DNA from: Clostridia bacterium
GTDB taxonomy: Bacteria; Bacillota; Clostridia; Oscillospirales; CAG-272
DNA length: 56,025 nt
Direction: 5' to 3'
Assembly (NCBI GenBank): GCA_017625935.1
Contig: JAGALA010000003.1
Coordinates: forward strand, 1-56,025
Position 1 is the stretch's first letter, and the number at the start of each line of letters is the position of its first letter. Below, in pieces: positions 40,316 to 48,259 of this stretch. The notes under the pieces were generated by a model that was given only the letters and a program-made list of their open reading frames with translations, searched no databases and had not been told where the DNA came from. The position numbers were made by a program, and so were the translations under genes.

Positions 40316-42136
40316 TTGCTTAAAAATTTCAAAAGTCTTTTTAAGTACGTTGGAGAATATAAGAAAAATGCAATTCTATCACCGCTTCTTGTCCTTTTTG
40401 AGGTTATTATGGAATGTATGATTCCTGCAATTGCGGGCGAGCTGATAACCTTTATCGAGGCATCAAACGGCGTTGAGGGCGCGTCCCTTGAAAGAATCAA
40501 AATTACGGGATGGCTCATTAACCTAATCGGCAAGGAGCACGTCACCGCGGTGATTTTGGTGTTCTGCTCCATTCTTATTTGCTTTGCGCTTCTCTCCCTT
40601 GCCTTCGGTGCACTTGCGGGCGTTCATTGCTCACGCGCGTCGTGCGGCTTTGCAAAGAATTTGCGCGAGGCAGCCTTTAGCAAAACACAAGAATTTTCCT
40701 TTGAAAATATTGACAAGTTTTCAACGTCAAGCTTGGTTACGCGCTTGACAACAGACGTTACAAACGTTCAGCAATCATTTATGATGATTATAAGAACCGC
40801 CATTCGCTCACCGTTTATGTTTATCTTCTCGATAATTATGGCGTTCTCCGTTGGCGGCAAGATGGCTTGGATTTTCGTTATCGTTGTGCCTATTTTGCTT
40901 TTCTCACTCATTATGATTGCTCGCTTTGCAATGCCTATTTTCAAAAAAGCGTTCAAAAAATACGACAAGCTCAACAACTCCGTGCAAGAAAACGTGCAGG
41001 GTATGCGCGTTGTAAAATCCTTTGTGCGTGAGGAGCACGAGAGTAAAAAATTTGAATTAGCGTCCGAAGAAATGCGCCATGGCTTTTGGAAGGCGGAGAG
41101 AATCCTTGCGTTCAACTCTCCTGTTATGCAGCTTTGTATGTACTCGCTTATGGTTGGAATTTTGCTTTTCGGCTCATTTTTGCTTATCTCCTCGGGCGGA
41201 AGCGCCTTTGCAATAGGTAACTTCTCTACCCTGCTTACATACGGCATGCAAATGCTTATGTCGCTTATGATGCTTTCGATGATTTTCGTAACGGTTACAA
41301 TGTCTGCCGAGAGCGTGCGCCGTATATACGAGGTATTAAACGAGGAAACAACAATCAAAAACCCCGAAAACGGCATAAAGGAAGTAAAAAGCGGCTCAAT
41401 TGAATTCAAGGACGTTTGCTTTAAGTACGCAAAGCGCGCGGAGAAAAACGCGCTTGACGGTGTTTCCTTGAAGATTGAATCGGGACAGACCGTTGGAATT
41501 ATCGGCGGCACGGGTAGCGCAAAATCCACCCTTATCTCGCTCATTCCGCGTCTTTACGATGCAACAGAGGGTGAGGTTTTGGTTGACGGCGTTAACGTAA
41601 AGGACTACGACTTGATTGCCCTGCGCGATGCGGTTAGCGTAGTGTTACAGAAAAACGTGCTTTTCTCGGGTACAATCAAGGAAAACCTTCGTTGGGGTAA
41701 CGAAAACGCAACAATTGAGGAAATGAAGCACGCGTGTCAGCTCGCATGTGCGGACGAGTTTATCGAGAAATTTCCCGAGAAATACGACACGTATATCGAG
41801 CAGGGCGGCTCAAACGTATCGGGCGGACAAAAGCAGCGTCTTTGCATTGCCCGTGCGCTTCTTAAAAAGCCGAAAATCCTTATCCTTGACGACTCGACAA
41901 GTGCCGTTGACACAAGGACTGACGCGCTTATTCGTAAATCAATGCGCGAGGAAATTCCAAACACGACAAAAATTATTATCGCGCAAAGAATTTCAAGCGT
42001 GCAGGATGCCGATTTGATTGTAATTTTAGATGACGGAAAAATTAATGCGATAGGAAATCACGATTCCTTGCTTGAATCAAACGATATTTACCGCGAAATA
42101 TACACTTCACAAATAAAGGGGGCGAGCTTGCAATGA
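40316..42136 (+). CDS. ABC exporter half-transporter with degenerate ATP site
   Basis: 606 residues from the TTG at 40316, fixed by GGAGGTG eight bases upstream; the frame is open to 40142, but that start lies upstream of the promoter. Six membrane helices (to about 330), then an ATPase domain: Walker A GGTGSAKST (Ala where Gly is usual), signature VSGGQKQR, Walker B ILILDDSTSAVD with Asp in place of the catalytic Glu, H-loop AQRISS. Asp at this position marks the non-catalytic partner in heterodimeric BmrCD/TM287-288-type exporters. It overlaps the next gene by four bases, and the two would form one exporter. Confidence 0.9.
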   Translation: MLKNFKSLFKYVGEYKKNAILSPLLVLFEVIMECMIPAIAGELITFIEASNGVEGASLERIKITGWLINLIGKEHVTAVILVFCSILICFALLSLAFGALAGVHCSRASCGFAKNLREAAFSKTQEFSFENIDKFSTSSLVTRLTTDVTNVQQSFMMIIRTAIRSPFMFIFSIIMAFSVGGKMAWIFVIVVPILLFSLIMIARFAMPIFKKAFKKYDKLNNSVQENVQGMRVVKSFVREEHESKKFELASEEMRHGFWKAERILAFNSPVMQLCMYSLMVGILLFGSFLLISSGGSAFAIGNFSTLLTYGMQMLMSLMMLSMIFVTVTMSAESVRRIYEVLNEETTIKNPENGIKEVKSGSIEFKDVCFKYAKRAEKNALDGVSLKIESGQTVGIIGGTGSAKSTLISLIPRLYDATEGEVLVDGVNVKDYDLIALRDAVSVVLQKNVLFSGTIKENLRWGNENATIEEMKHACQLACADEFIEKFPEKYDTYIEQGGSNVSGGQKQRLCIARALLKKPKILILDDSTSAVDTRTDALIRKSMREEIPNTTKIIIAQRISSVQDADLIVILDDGKINAIGNHDSLLESNDIYREIYTSQIKGASLQ

Positions 42137-44499
42137 ATAAAACAGTAAGAAACCCTCGTCAGCCCGTTATGGGCAGACCGCTCAAAAAAGTAAAAAAGGG
42201 CACGTTTTGGCGACTCTTAAAAATGCTCGTCAAATTTTACCCCGCGCGCTTTACGCTTGTATTCATTTGCATTTGCTTAAGCGCTTTGGCGGCGGCTTCC
42301 CCGTCTATGTTCCAAAGAAAGGTTATTGACACAGCCTCCGATGCTATACAAAGCATTATCATAACCCCAACCGATGAAGAAATTTTCAAGGCTGAGGCTC
42401 AAAAGGAATTACTTCTCAATGATCTTGAAGCAAGCATCTTGCTTGAAGAAGCAAAATCCGAGGTTATAATCACTGACGAGGAGCTGACAAGCTTGAAGGA
42501 TGCAGCAAGCTCTGATGTAAATGACAGCCTTTCATTATTTGACAAAATTAAGCTTTCAGACGATGATATTCAAAAAATGATTGACGAAAAATACAGTTCA
42601 TTGCTTGAAGCATTGAAGGACGAAAAGGCTAATATAATATATATCGGCAAGGTTAACAATTTATCTGATATAAAAATCGGACTTTTAGCCGCTGATGAGC
42701 AATCGGAAATACAAAACCGTATCTCATCATTGCAAAATGAAAAAATCGGTGCGGCAAAGGATACAAGAATTGATTCAGCGATGAAAAATCAATTCAAGGT
42801 TATAGCCGTTGCGGTTAGCATTTTGGCTGTTATTTATATAATCGGTCTTATCTCCAACTTTACGCAGACAAGGACGATGGCAACGGTAACGCAGGGCTGC
42901 CTACACAAATTAAGAACGCTTATGTTCGGCAAGATGCAAAAGCTCCCAATTAAGTATTTTGACACACATCCGCGCGGCGATATTATGTCGCACTACACAA
43001 ACGATATTGACGCTCTAAGACAGCTTATTTCTCAGTCGCTCCCACAGCTTATCACAACTGTAATTATTTTAACAACCGTTACTGTATTTATGTTCTCAAT
43101 GAGCTTTTGGATGGCGCTCGTTGTGCTTGGCGGTATGCTTGTTATGTCAATTGTTGCAAAAAAAATTGGCGGCTCAGGTGCGAAGCACTTCAGAAACCAA
43201 CAAATTTCGCTTGGTGAAACCGAGGGCTTTGTTGAGGAAATGATTAACGGACAAAGAGTTGTTAAGGTATTTAACTATGAGGAAAAGAGCAAAAAGCGCT
43301 TCAGCGCCCTCAACGAAAAGCTTTGCAACCACGCAACAAAGGCGAACACAAGGGCGAATACCTTAATGCCCATTATGAACAACATTGGTCACGTTTTATA
43401 CGTTTGCTTGGTGTTCGTTGGCACTATGCTCGTTGGCAAATTCAACCCCTCGCTCGCTACGTTTTTGGGCATTGAGGACCCGATTTTCACGATAGGTACG
43501 GCGGTTGCCTTCCTTGGTCTTTCCAAGCAGTTTACAAACAACGTATCCCAGCTTTCACAGCAAGCGAACGCAATTACAATGGCACTTGCGGGCGCTGAGC
43601 GTATCTTTGAAATGCTTGACGAGCCGAACGAGGTTGACGACGGCTACGTTACCTTAGTTAACGCGGAAATTGACGAAAACGGTGAGCTTTACGAGGTTGA
43701 CCGCCATACAGGAATTTGGGCGTGGAAGCACCCACACGGTGACGGCACAATCACCTATACGCGTGTACGCGGCGACGTGCGCTTAAATGAGGTTGACTTC
43801 GGCTACGTGCCCGAGAAGATTGTATTGCACGACGTTTCGATTTACGCCGAGCCGGGACAAAAAATTGCATTTGTTGGCGCAACGGGCGCAGGTAAAACGA
43901 CTATAACGAACCTTATTAACCGTTTTTACGATATTGCAGACGGCAAAATTAGATATGACGGCATTAACATCAACAAGATTAAAAAGGACGACCTAAGACG
44001 CTCTCTCGGTGTTATTTTGCAGGACGTAAACCTCTTTACGGGTACTGTTATGGACAACATCCGTTACGGAAAGCTTGATGCAACGGATGAGGAATGTATC
44101 GCGGCTGCTAAGCTTGCAAATGCACATTCGTTTATCGAGATGCTTCCTGACGGCTATAACACTATGCTATCGGGCAGCGGCAGCGGTCTTTCACAAGGAC
44201 AAAGACAGCTCATTTCAATTGCGCGTGCCGCAGTTGCCGACCCGCCTGTTATGATTATGGACGAGGCAACCTCGTCGATTGACACGAGAACCGAATCAAT
44301 TGTGCAGGCAGGTATGGACTCGCTTATGAAGGGACGCACGGTATTCGTTATCGCGCACCGCCTCTCTACCATTCAAAACTCCGACGTTATTATGGTGCTT
44401 GAACAAGGCAGAATCATTGAGCGCGGCTCACACGAGAGCTTAATAGCTGAGAAGGGCAAGTATTATCAGCTTTATACCGGCGCGTTTGAGCTTGAATAA
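42133..44499 (+). CDS. ABC exporter half-transporter with extracellular insertion
   Basis: 788 residues. TM1 at about 39-56, then an extracellular stretch of about 160 residues (about 62-221, acidic and helical, coiled-coil-like) before TM2, which the family normally lacks. The remaining helices and the ATPase domain are regular: Walker A GATGAGKTT, signature GLSQGQRQ, Walker B VMIMDEATSSID with the catalytic Glu, H-loop AHRLST. A short insertion (PNEVDDGYVTLVNAEIDENG...) links the membrane and ATPase parts, as in related Firmicute exporters. This is the catalytic partner of the preceding gene. Substrate unknown (drug, peptide or lipid). Confidence 0.9.
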   Translation: MNKTVRNPRQPVMGRPLKKVKKGTFWRLLKMLVKFYPARFTLVFICICLSALAAASPSMFQRKVIDTASDAIQSIIITPTDEEIFKAEAQKELLLNDLEASILLEEAKSEVIITDEELTSLKDAASSDVNDSLSLFDKIKLSDDDIQKMIDEKYSSLLEALKDEKANIIYIGKVNNLSDIKIGLLAADEQSEIQNRISSLQNEKIGAAKDTRIDSAMKNQFKVIAVAVSILAVIYIIGLISNFTQTRTMATVTQGCLHKLRTLMFGKMQKLPIKYFDTHPRGDIMSHYTNDIDALRQLISQSLPQLITTVIILTTVTVFMFSMSFWMALVVLGGMLVMSIVAKKIGGSGAKHFRNQQISLGETEGFVEEMINGQRVVKVFNYEEKSKKRFSALNEKLCNHATKANTRANTLMPIMNNIGHVLYVCLVFVGTMLVGKFNPSLATFLGIEDPIFTIGTAVAFLGLSKQFTNNVSQLSQQANAITMALAGAERIFEMLDEPNEVDDGYVTLVNAEIDENGELYEVDRHTGIWAWKHPHGDGTITYTRVRGDVRLNEVDFGYVPEKIVLHDVSIYAEPGQKIAFVGATGAGKTTITNLINRFYDIADGKIRYDGININKIKKDDLRRSLGVILQDVNLFTGTVMDNIRYGKLDATDEECIAAAKLANAHSFIEMLPDGYNTMLSGSGSGLSQGQRQLISIARAAVADPPVMIMDEATSSIDTRTESIVQAGMDSLMKGRTVFVIAHRLSTIQNSDVIMVLEQGRIIERGSHESLIAEKGKYYQLYTGAFELE

Positions 44500-44509
44500 A
44501 GCGAAATTA

Positions 44510-44563
44510 CAATCCCTCCACCGCGAACGGTCCCCCTCCCTTTGCACAAAGGAGGCTGGATTG
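44510..44563. repeat. Dispersed hairpin repeat, family B, copy 1
   Basis: CAATCC...GGATTG ends enclose CCACCGCGAACGGTCCCCCTCC and CCTCCCTTTG-CACA-AAGGAGG pairing. Related to 48202-48253 (CCACCGC..CGGTCCCCCTTCCCC...GGGGAAGGCT). It interrupts the 3' end of the exporter gene and its displaced copy. Confidence 0.65.
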
Positions 44564-44568
44564 AACAA

Positions 44569-44616
44569 AAGGGAAAATATTATCAGCTTTATACAGGTGC
44601 GTTTGAATTGGAATAA
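44569..44616 (+). pseudogene. Displaced second copy of the exporter C-terminus
   Basis: These 48 bases encode KGKYYQLYTGAFELE-stop, the same last 15 residues plus stop as the real gene at 44452-44499, 117 bp upstream, but with six codons changed, all synonymously. It is a remnant of a homologous gene end, separated from the intact end by the family B repeat. Confidence 0.7.
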
Positions 44617-44622
44617 AAACAA

Positions 44623-44660
44623 AAAAATCAGAAATTCGCTCGAATTTCTGATTTTTTTAT
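44623..44660 (+). terminator. Terminator of the ABC exporter operon
   Basis: AAAAATCAGAAATTCG (44623-44638), 2-base loop, CGAATTTCTGATTTTT (44641-44656), U run. It works in both directions and also closes the minus-strand gene at 44702. Confidence 0.85.
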
Positions 44661-44662
44661 TA

Positions 44663-44698
44663 CTTGTGGTTTATGATTGTGCCTTAATGTGTCAGCCC
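44663..44698 (-). repeat. Dispersed repeat, family C, short copy
   Basis: On the minus strand GACACATTAAGGCACAA continues as TCATAAACCACAA. The same block opens the long family C copies at 54397 and 55875. Confidence 0.7.
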
Positions 44699-44701
44699 GG
44701 A

Positions 44702-45187
44702 TTAGTATAGCTCGTATGAGGAAAGATAATAAATCTCTCCCTCATCGTCCTCGAAAATGCGTGAAATTGCGCCCCTTTCAAGGTCAGAGGTCATTTCAAG
44801 ATAGTCAAAAATTTCATTTTCAAAGTAAACTCCCTCAAGGGTGGAGAACGAAAGGAGCAATGTTGCGCCCTTACCGCTTTTTCTGTGCGCTTCTCTTGCC
44901 TCTTCAATATCATAACCGCTGAGTGAGGTTGAATACACCAGCAAAAAGCTGCCTGTTAAGCTCCCTTTCACAGATTTTAAGAGGTCGCGCCTGTTTTCCC
45001 CCTTAGCGCACTTTAAGGGAATTGCGGGAATGCCGCCTTCAAAAAACGAAATTTGCATAAGATAAAAGTCCTTTTCACCAAGGTGCGAAAAAACTATTAT
45101 ATTTTCAAAGCCCTCCTCGCACAAAAATGTGGCAAGCTCAATTATCTCCCTTGCATCATTTGATGCGTCCATTATAACCGCGTCCAT
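44702..45187 (-). CDS. Degenerate nucleotidyltransferase-like protein
   Basis: About 161 residues from ATG 45187, which has AAGGAGAG upstream (the frame extends 14 codons further without a ribosome site). The layout follows the N-terminal half of sugar-1-phosphate nucleotidyl/cytidylyltransferases: first strand DAVIMDASNDAREIIELATFLCEEGFENIIVFSHL, then GENRRDLLKSVKGSLTGSFLLVYSTSLSGYDIEEAREAHRKSGKGATLLLSFSTLEGVYFE. In active enzymes the first loop is Gly/Arg rich (GGxGTR) and the metal Asp sits in a YGDG-type box; here these read DASNDAR and YSTSLSG. It is thus probably catalytically dead. This is a pattern comparison by eye. Function unknown. Confidence 0.45.
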   Translation of the reverse strand: MDAVIMDASNDAREIIELATFLCEEGFENIIVFSHLGEKDFYLMQISFFEGGIPAIPLKCAKGENRRDLLKSVKGSLTGSFLLVYSTSLSGYDIEEAREAHRKSGKGATLLLSFSTLEGVYFENEIFDYLEMTSDLERGAISRIFEDDEGEIYYLSSYELY

Positions 45188-45344
45188 TTTTCTCTCCTTA
45201 TTTATGATTGGCGGAGCGAGATGCTTCACTTCCGTCAGTCTTACATTACTTCCGTGGTTATTATTTCCGTTTTTTTTGCGTTTTACTCCCTATTTTATAT
45301 ATTATCTTTTGTTCATATGTGGATTTATTCATATATAATTTATT

Positions 45345-45371
45345 AAAAAAGGACTCGTTTGAGTCCTTTTT
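45345..45371 (-). terminator. Terminator of the CDF transporter gene
   Basis: AAAAAAGGACTC (45345-45356), loop GTTT, GAGTCCTTTTT (45361-45371). Confidence 0.8.
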
Positions 45372-45375
45372 AGTA

Positions 45376-46569
45376 TTAATTTTCGCCGTATCTCTCCGAA
45401 AAATAGTCCCTGTCTATCGTCAAAACGAGGTTATAAAGCGGATTGATTTGTTTAACGCGTTTTGAAATTTCATTTGAAATTTCCTTGTTTTCAAGCGGGA
45501 AATTATTTGCAACGCTTATATCAAAAATGATGTTTGTGTGTGTCACGCCCTTAACCACGCGAAAATCGTGCATTGAGGCGTGCATTGAATGCTCACAGGA
45601 AAAATCCTCTATAATTTGGGCGCATTTTTCGCGCATATCATTTGTTTCGGGGTCGGAAACGGAGATTGGGTCCATATGAATAACCAAATTGATGCCATCC
45701 TTCAAAAAGTCCGCCTCGATAATATCCATTAAATCGTGGCTGTGCATCACGTTCGCCTCGGCGTCAATTTCTACGTGAACGGATGCGAAATATCTGTTCG
45801 CGCCGTAGAAGTGAAGCACCAAGTCGTGGATGCCCAAAACGCCCTCGTAGCTTTTGATTTTTTCAACGATGCCGGAAATGAACGCATCATCGGGTGCTTT
45901 ACCGATAAGCGTGCTTGATGACTCGATAACGAGCTTAACGCCCATTATCATAATGTAAATTGCAACCAAAATGCCGACAATGCCGTCGATGTTGAACGGC
46001 AAGGAAACGTATTTGGCTAAAATCATACCGACAACAACCGCGCCCGTAGCGATAACGTCACCTATGCTATCAACAAAGGATGCCTTTAGTGCGTCGGAAC
46101 TTATATGCTTGCCGAGCTTGCGGTAAAACAGCGCAATTACAATTTTTACAATTACGGTGCTTGCCATAATAATAATTAAGGCAATGCTGTATTTCTCGTT
46201 TGGCTCGTTTGCAATCAGCTTTTCGGCAGAGGAAATGAGCATTTCAAAGCCGAGGAAGGAAATAATCATCGCGATAAAGAGCGAGGAAAGATATTCCATT
46301 CTCGCGTGGCCGTACGGGTGGTCCTTGTCGGCGGGCTTACCAGAGATTGTGTAGCCGACGACGGTTAAAATATTTGAGCCGCAGTCGGAGAGGTTATTTA
46401 GCGAGTCGGCAATTACCGAAACTGACATTGTGATAATGCCTATGACGAGCTTAATAACAAACAAAAGTAAATTTGAAAAAATACCTATAAAGCCCGCAAA
46501 GCGCCCAACTCTTACGCGGACCTCGGGCTTCTGCGGGCAATTATAATCCTTTATGATTTTGTTTAGCAT
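45376..46569 (-). CDS. Cation diffusion facilitator (CDF) transporter
   Basis: About 397 residues from ATG 46569, preferred because GGAAG lies inside the end of the previous gene and because the helices begin soon after; the 36-residue upstream extension would overlap that gene. Six membrane helices, with the CDF motifs ADSLNNLSDCGSN (metal site in helix 2) and GKPADKDHPYGHARMEYLSSL, and a second Asp site in helix 5 (SFVDSIGDVIAT). The cytoplasmic C-terminal domain (about 255-390) has HVEIDAE and HSHDLMDIIE typical of metal-dimerisation domains. Exports Zn, Mn, Fe or Cd in exchange for protons. The ion is not predictable here. Confidence 0.9.
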   Translation of the reverse strand: MLNKIIKDYNCPQKPEVRVRVGRFAGFIGIFSNLLLFVIKLVIGIITMSVSVIADSLNNLSDCGSNILTVVGYTISGKPADKDHPYGHARMEYLSSLFIAMIISFLGFEMLISSAEKLIANEPNEKYSIALIIIMASTVIVKIVIALFYRKLGKHISSDALKASFVDSIGDVIATGAVVVGMILAKYVSLPFNIDGIVGILVAIYIMIMGVKLVIESSSTLIGKAPDDAFISGIVEKIKSYEGVLGIHDLVLHFYGANRYFASVHVEIDAEANVMHSHDLMDIIEADFLKDGINLVIHMDPISVSDPETNDMREKCAQIIEDFSCEHSMHASMHDFRVVKGVTHTNIIFDISVANNFPLENKEISNEISKRVKQINPLYNLVLTIDRDYFSERYGEN

Positions 46570-46573
46570 ATAA

Positions 46574-47200
46574 TTAGTTTTCTTCCTTAACTGCAATAAT
46601 ATCCTTTGCATATGGCAAGGACATAATAAGGTCGCAAAGGGTATGCCACTCAGCAAGCTTGTGCGTCCTTCTTGCATAATAAATATTTATAAGCGTTTCA
46701 TAGTTCATTGAAACGGTGCGCATTTGGTTGTAGCTTGACGGCAGGAGCTGAATCATATCGTGCCAATAGGATTTTTCCTTGGTTTCGATAAATTTTTGGC
46801 GCACCTCTTCAAGATAGTCAATTGTAATATCAAGCACCTTTAAAGCGCCTTCACTCATTCTATCGTGGCTGAAATCGTCGCGCTCAAACCTCTTTGCCTG
46901 AATTTTATGCATAGTTGAGGTAGAGTTTGCAACGGTTGCAACCTTATAGGTGTCAAATTCCTTCCACCAATAAAGGGGAGCTGTGATATCCATAGAAACG
47001 AAGATTTGGCGGAGATATTTTCTGTGGTCGGAGCCTGCCTTTGCAAGCTTTTTTGCAAGCGACAGGTCATTTTCGCCAAGGACGAAATTACCGTTTTCAT
47101 CGTAATAGCTATCCATTCTATCCCACGAATTCATAGGGTTTCTTGCGCCTCTTATTGCATTTTCAAAATTCATAACAGAAACGCGCTCAATCTTAATCAT
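46574..47200 (-). CDS. Conserved protein, distantly ThyX-like
   Basis: 208 residues from ATG 47200 with GGAGG seven bases upstream (an ATG four codons earlier overlaps that site). There is no membrane segment or signal. The segment APLYWWKEFDTYKVATVANSTSTMHKI followed much later by YYARRTHKLAEWHTLCDLIMSLPYAKD resembles the spacing of flavin-dependent thymidylate synthase (ThyX), where RHRxxSxNExSxR and NRTxxxAQWEI occur. The FAD/dUMP-binding RHR motif is absent. So it is either a very divergent ThyX-fold protein or unrelated. It precedes the CDF gene with overlapping signals, but a functional tie is not evident. Confidence 0.4.
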   Translation of the reverse strand: MIKIERVSVMNFENAIRGARNPMNSWDRMDSYYDENGNFVLGENDLSLAKKLAKAGSDHRKYLRQIFVSMDITAPLYWWKEFDTYKVATVANSTSTMHKIQAKRFERDDFSHDRMSEGALKVLDITIDYLEEVRQKFIETKEKSYWHDMIQLLPSSYNQMRTVSMNYETLINIYYARRTHKLAEWHTLCDLIMSLPYAKDIIAVKEEN

Positions 47201-47346
47201 AAAATCCTCCAAAGAGTTACTTATTCATTATTAATATAATAACATAAATAAAGCTCCGTTGTCAATTAAAACTTGGACGGTTTGTGAATAATTTACACCT
47301 GCGTGGCAAATAATAGCTTTGCAGTAAATTTGAAAGGAACAATAAA

Positions 47347-48051
47347 ATGGAAGAAAATGAAAAGAAAAACCCAAGGGTTTTATATATAGCCCTTGCAATT
47401 TCCTTAGCGATAATTTCGGTTGTGATTATTGCGGCAACCGTTGCAAAAAGGAACTCAACAACACCCCCAATTGACAACGGCGGAGATATCAACGCAGGGG
47501 CAAATTCAGACACTCTCCCCGACTTTTCTATGCCTGTCAGCGGAGATTTAGCTATTGACTTTAGCGATAGCGTGCCTGTATTTTCACAGACAATGAACGA
47601 CTACCGCACGCACCTCGGCATTGATATTTCAAGCGAGCTTGGTGCGCCTGTTGCCTGTGTGGCTGACGGAGTTGTGACAAACGTGTGGAACGACCCGTTT
47701 ATGGGAACATCGGTATCGATTGAGCACGCGGGAAATGCCGTGAGCATCTACAAAAACCTTGACAGCGAGGTTGCCGAAGGAATTGTCATCGGCGCGAGCG
47801 TGAAAAAGGGCGACATTATCGGCGCGGTTGGCGAAACTGCAATGAATGAGCTTGCCGAGGAGCCTCACCTCCACTACGAAATGAAGATAAACGGCAAGCA
47901 CGTTGACCCAAAGGAGCATTTACCGATTCCTGCACCAAAGCCCGAGGGCGAGGGTAACGCAAACGGTGAAAACGGCACAACTAACGAGGGAAGCGCAAAC
48001 GGCGGCGCAAGCGGCACAAACAATGGCGCAAGCACAGAAAACAAGCAGTAA
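47347..48051 (+). CDS. Membrane-anchored M23 (LytM) peptidase, SpoIIQ-like
   Basis: 234 residues. Short cytoplasmic start, one helix (about 12-32), a linker, then an M23 domain (about 65-195). The zinc-site motifs are complete: HLGID (His89, Asp93) and HLHYE (His174, His176). A Pro/Gly/Asn-rich tail ends the protein (GEGNANGENGTTNEGSANGG...). This architecture matches SpoIIQ of the forespore membrane in spore formers, whose clostridial versions keep the catalytic residues; a general cell-wall endopeptidase is the alternative. It is monocistronic, with its terminator at 48070. No SpoIID gene is adjacent, which weakens the SpoIIQ reading. Confidence 0.8.
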   Translation: MEENEKKNPRVLYIALAISLAIISVVIIAATVAKRNSTTPPIDNGGDINAGANSDTLPDFSMPVSGDLAIDFSDSVPVFSQTMNDYRTHLGIDISSELGAPVACVADGVVTNVWNDPFMGTSVSIEHAGNAVSIYKNLDSEVAEGIVIGASVKKGDIIGAVGETAMNELAEEPHLHYEMKINGKHVDPKEHLPIPAPKPEGEGNANGENGTTNEGSANGGASGTNNGASTENKQ

Positions 48052-48069
48052 AATTTCGTATTTATACGC

Positions 48070-48098
48070 AAAAAACGGACACAGGGTGCCCGTTTTTT
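48070..48098 (+). terminator. Terminator of the M23 gene
   Basis: AAAAAACGG (48070-48078) pairs with CCGTTTTTT (48090-48098), inner CAC/GTG pair. Confidence 0.75.
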
Positions 48099-48201
48099 GG
48101 TTTTATCAAGTAATTTTGTTTTTTGAGATTTACATAGAGAGTTGAAGACACCTATGACTTCTTATAGTCATTTTATAGCATTGAACGGCGAGTGAACACC
48201 T

Positions 48202-48253
48202 CATCCACCGCTTCCGCGGTCCCCCTTCCCCTCTACGCTCCGCAGGGGAAGGC
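48202..48253. repeat. Dispersed hairpin repeat, family B, copy 2
   Basis: CATCCACCGC-TTC-CGCGGTCCCCCTTCCCC, short loop, GGGGAAGGCT. Shares the CCACCGC/CGGTCCCCCT core with 44510-44563. Lies between convergent genes. Confidence 0.65.
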
Positions 48254-48259
48254 TGCGAA

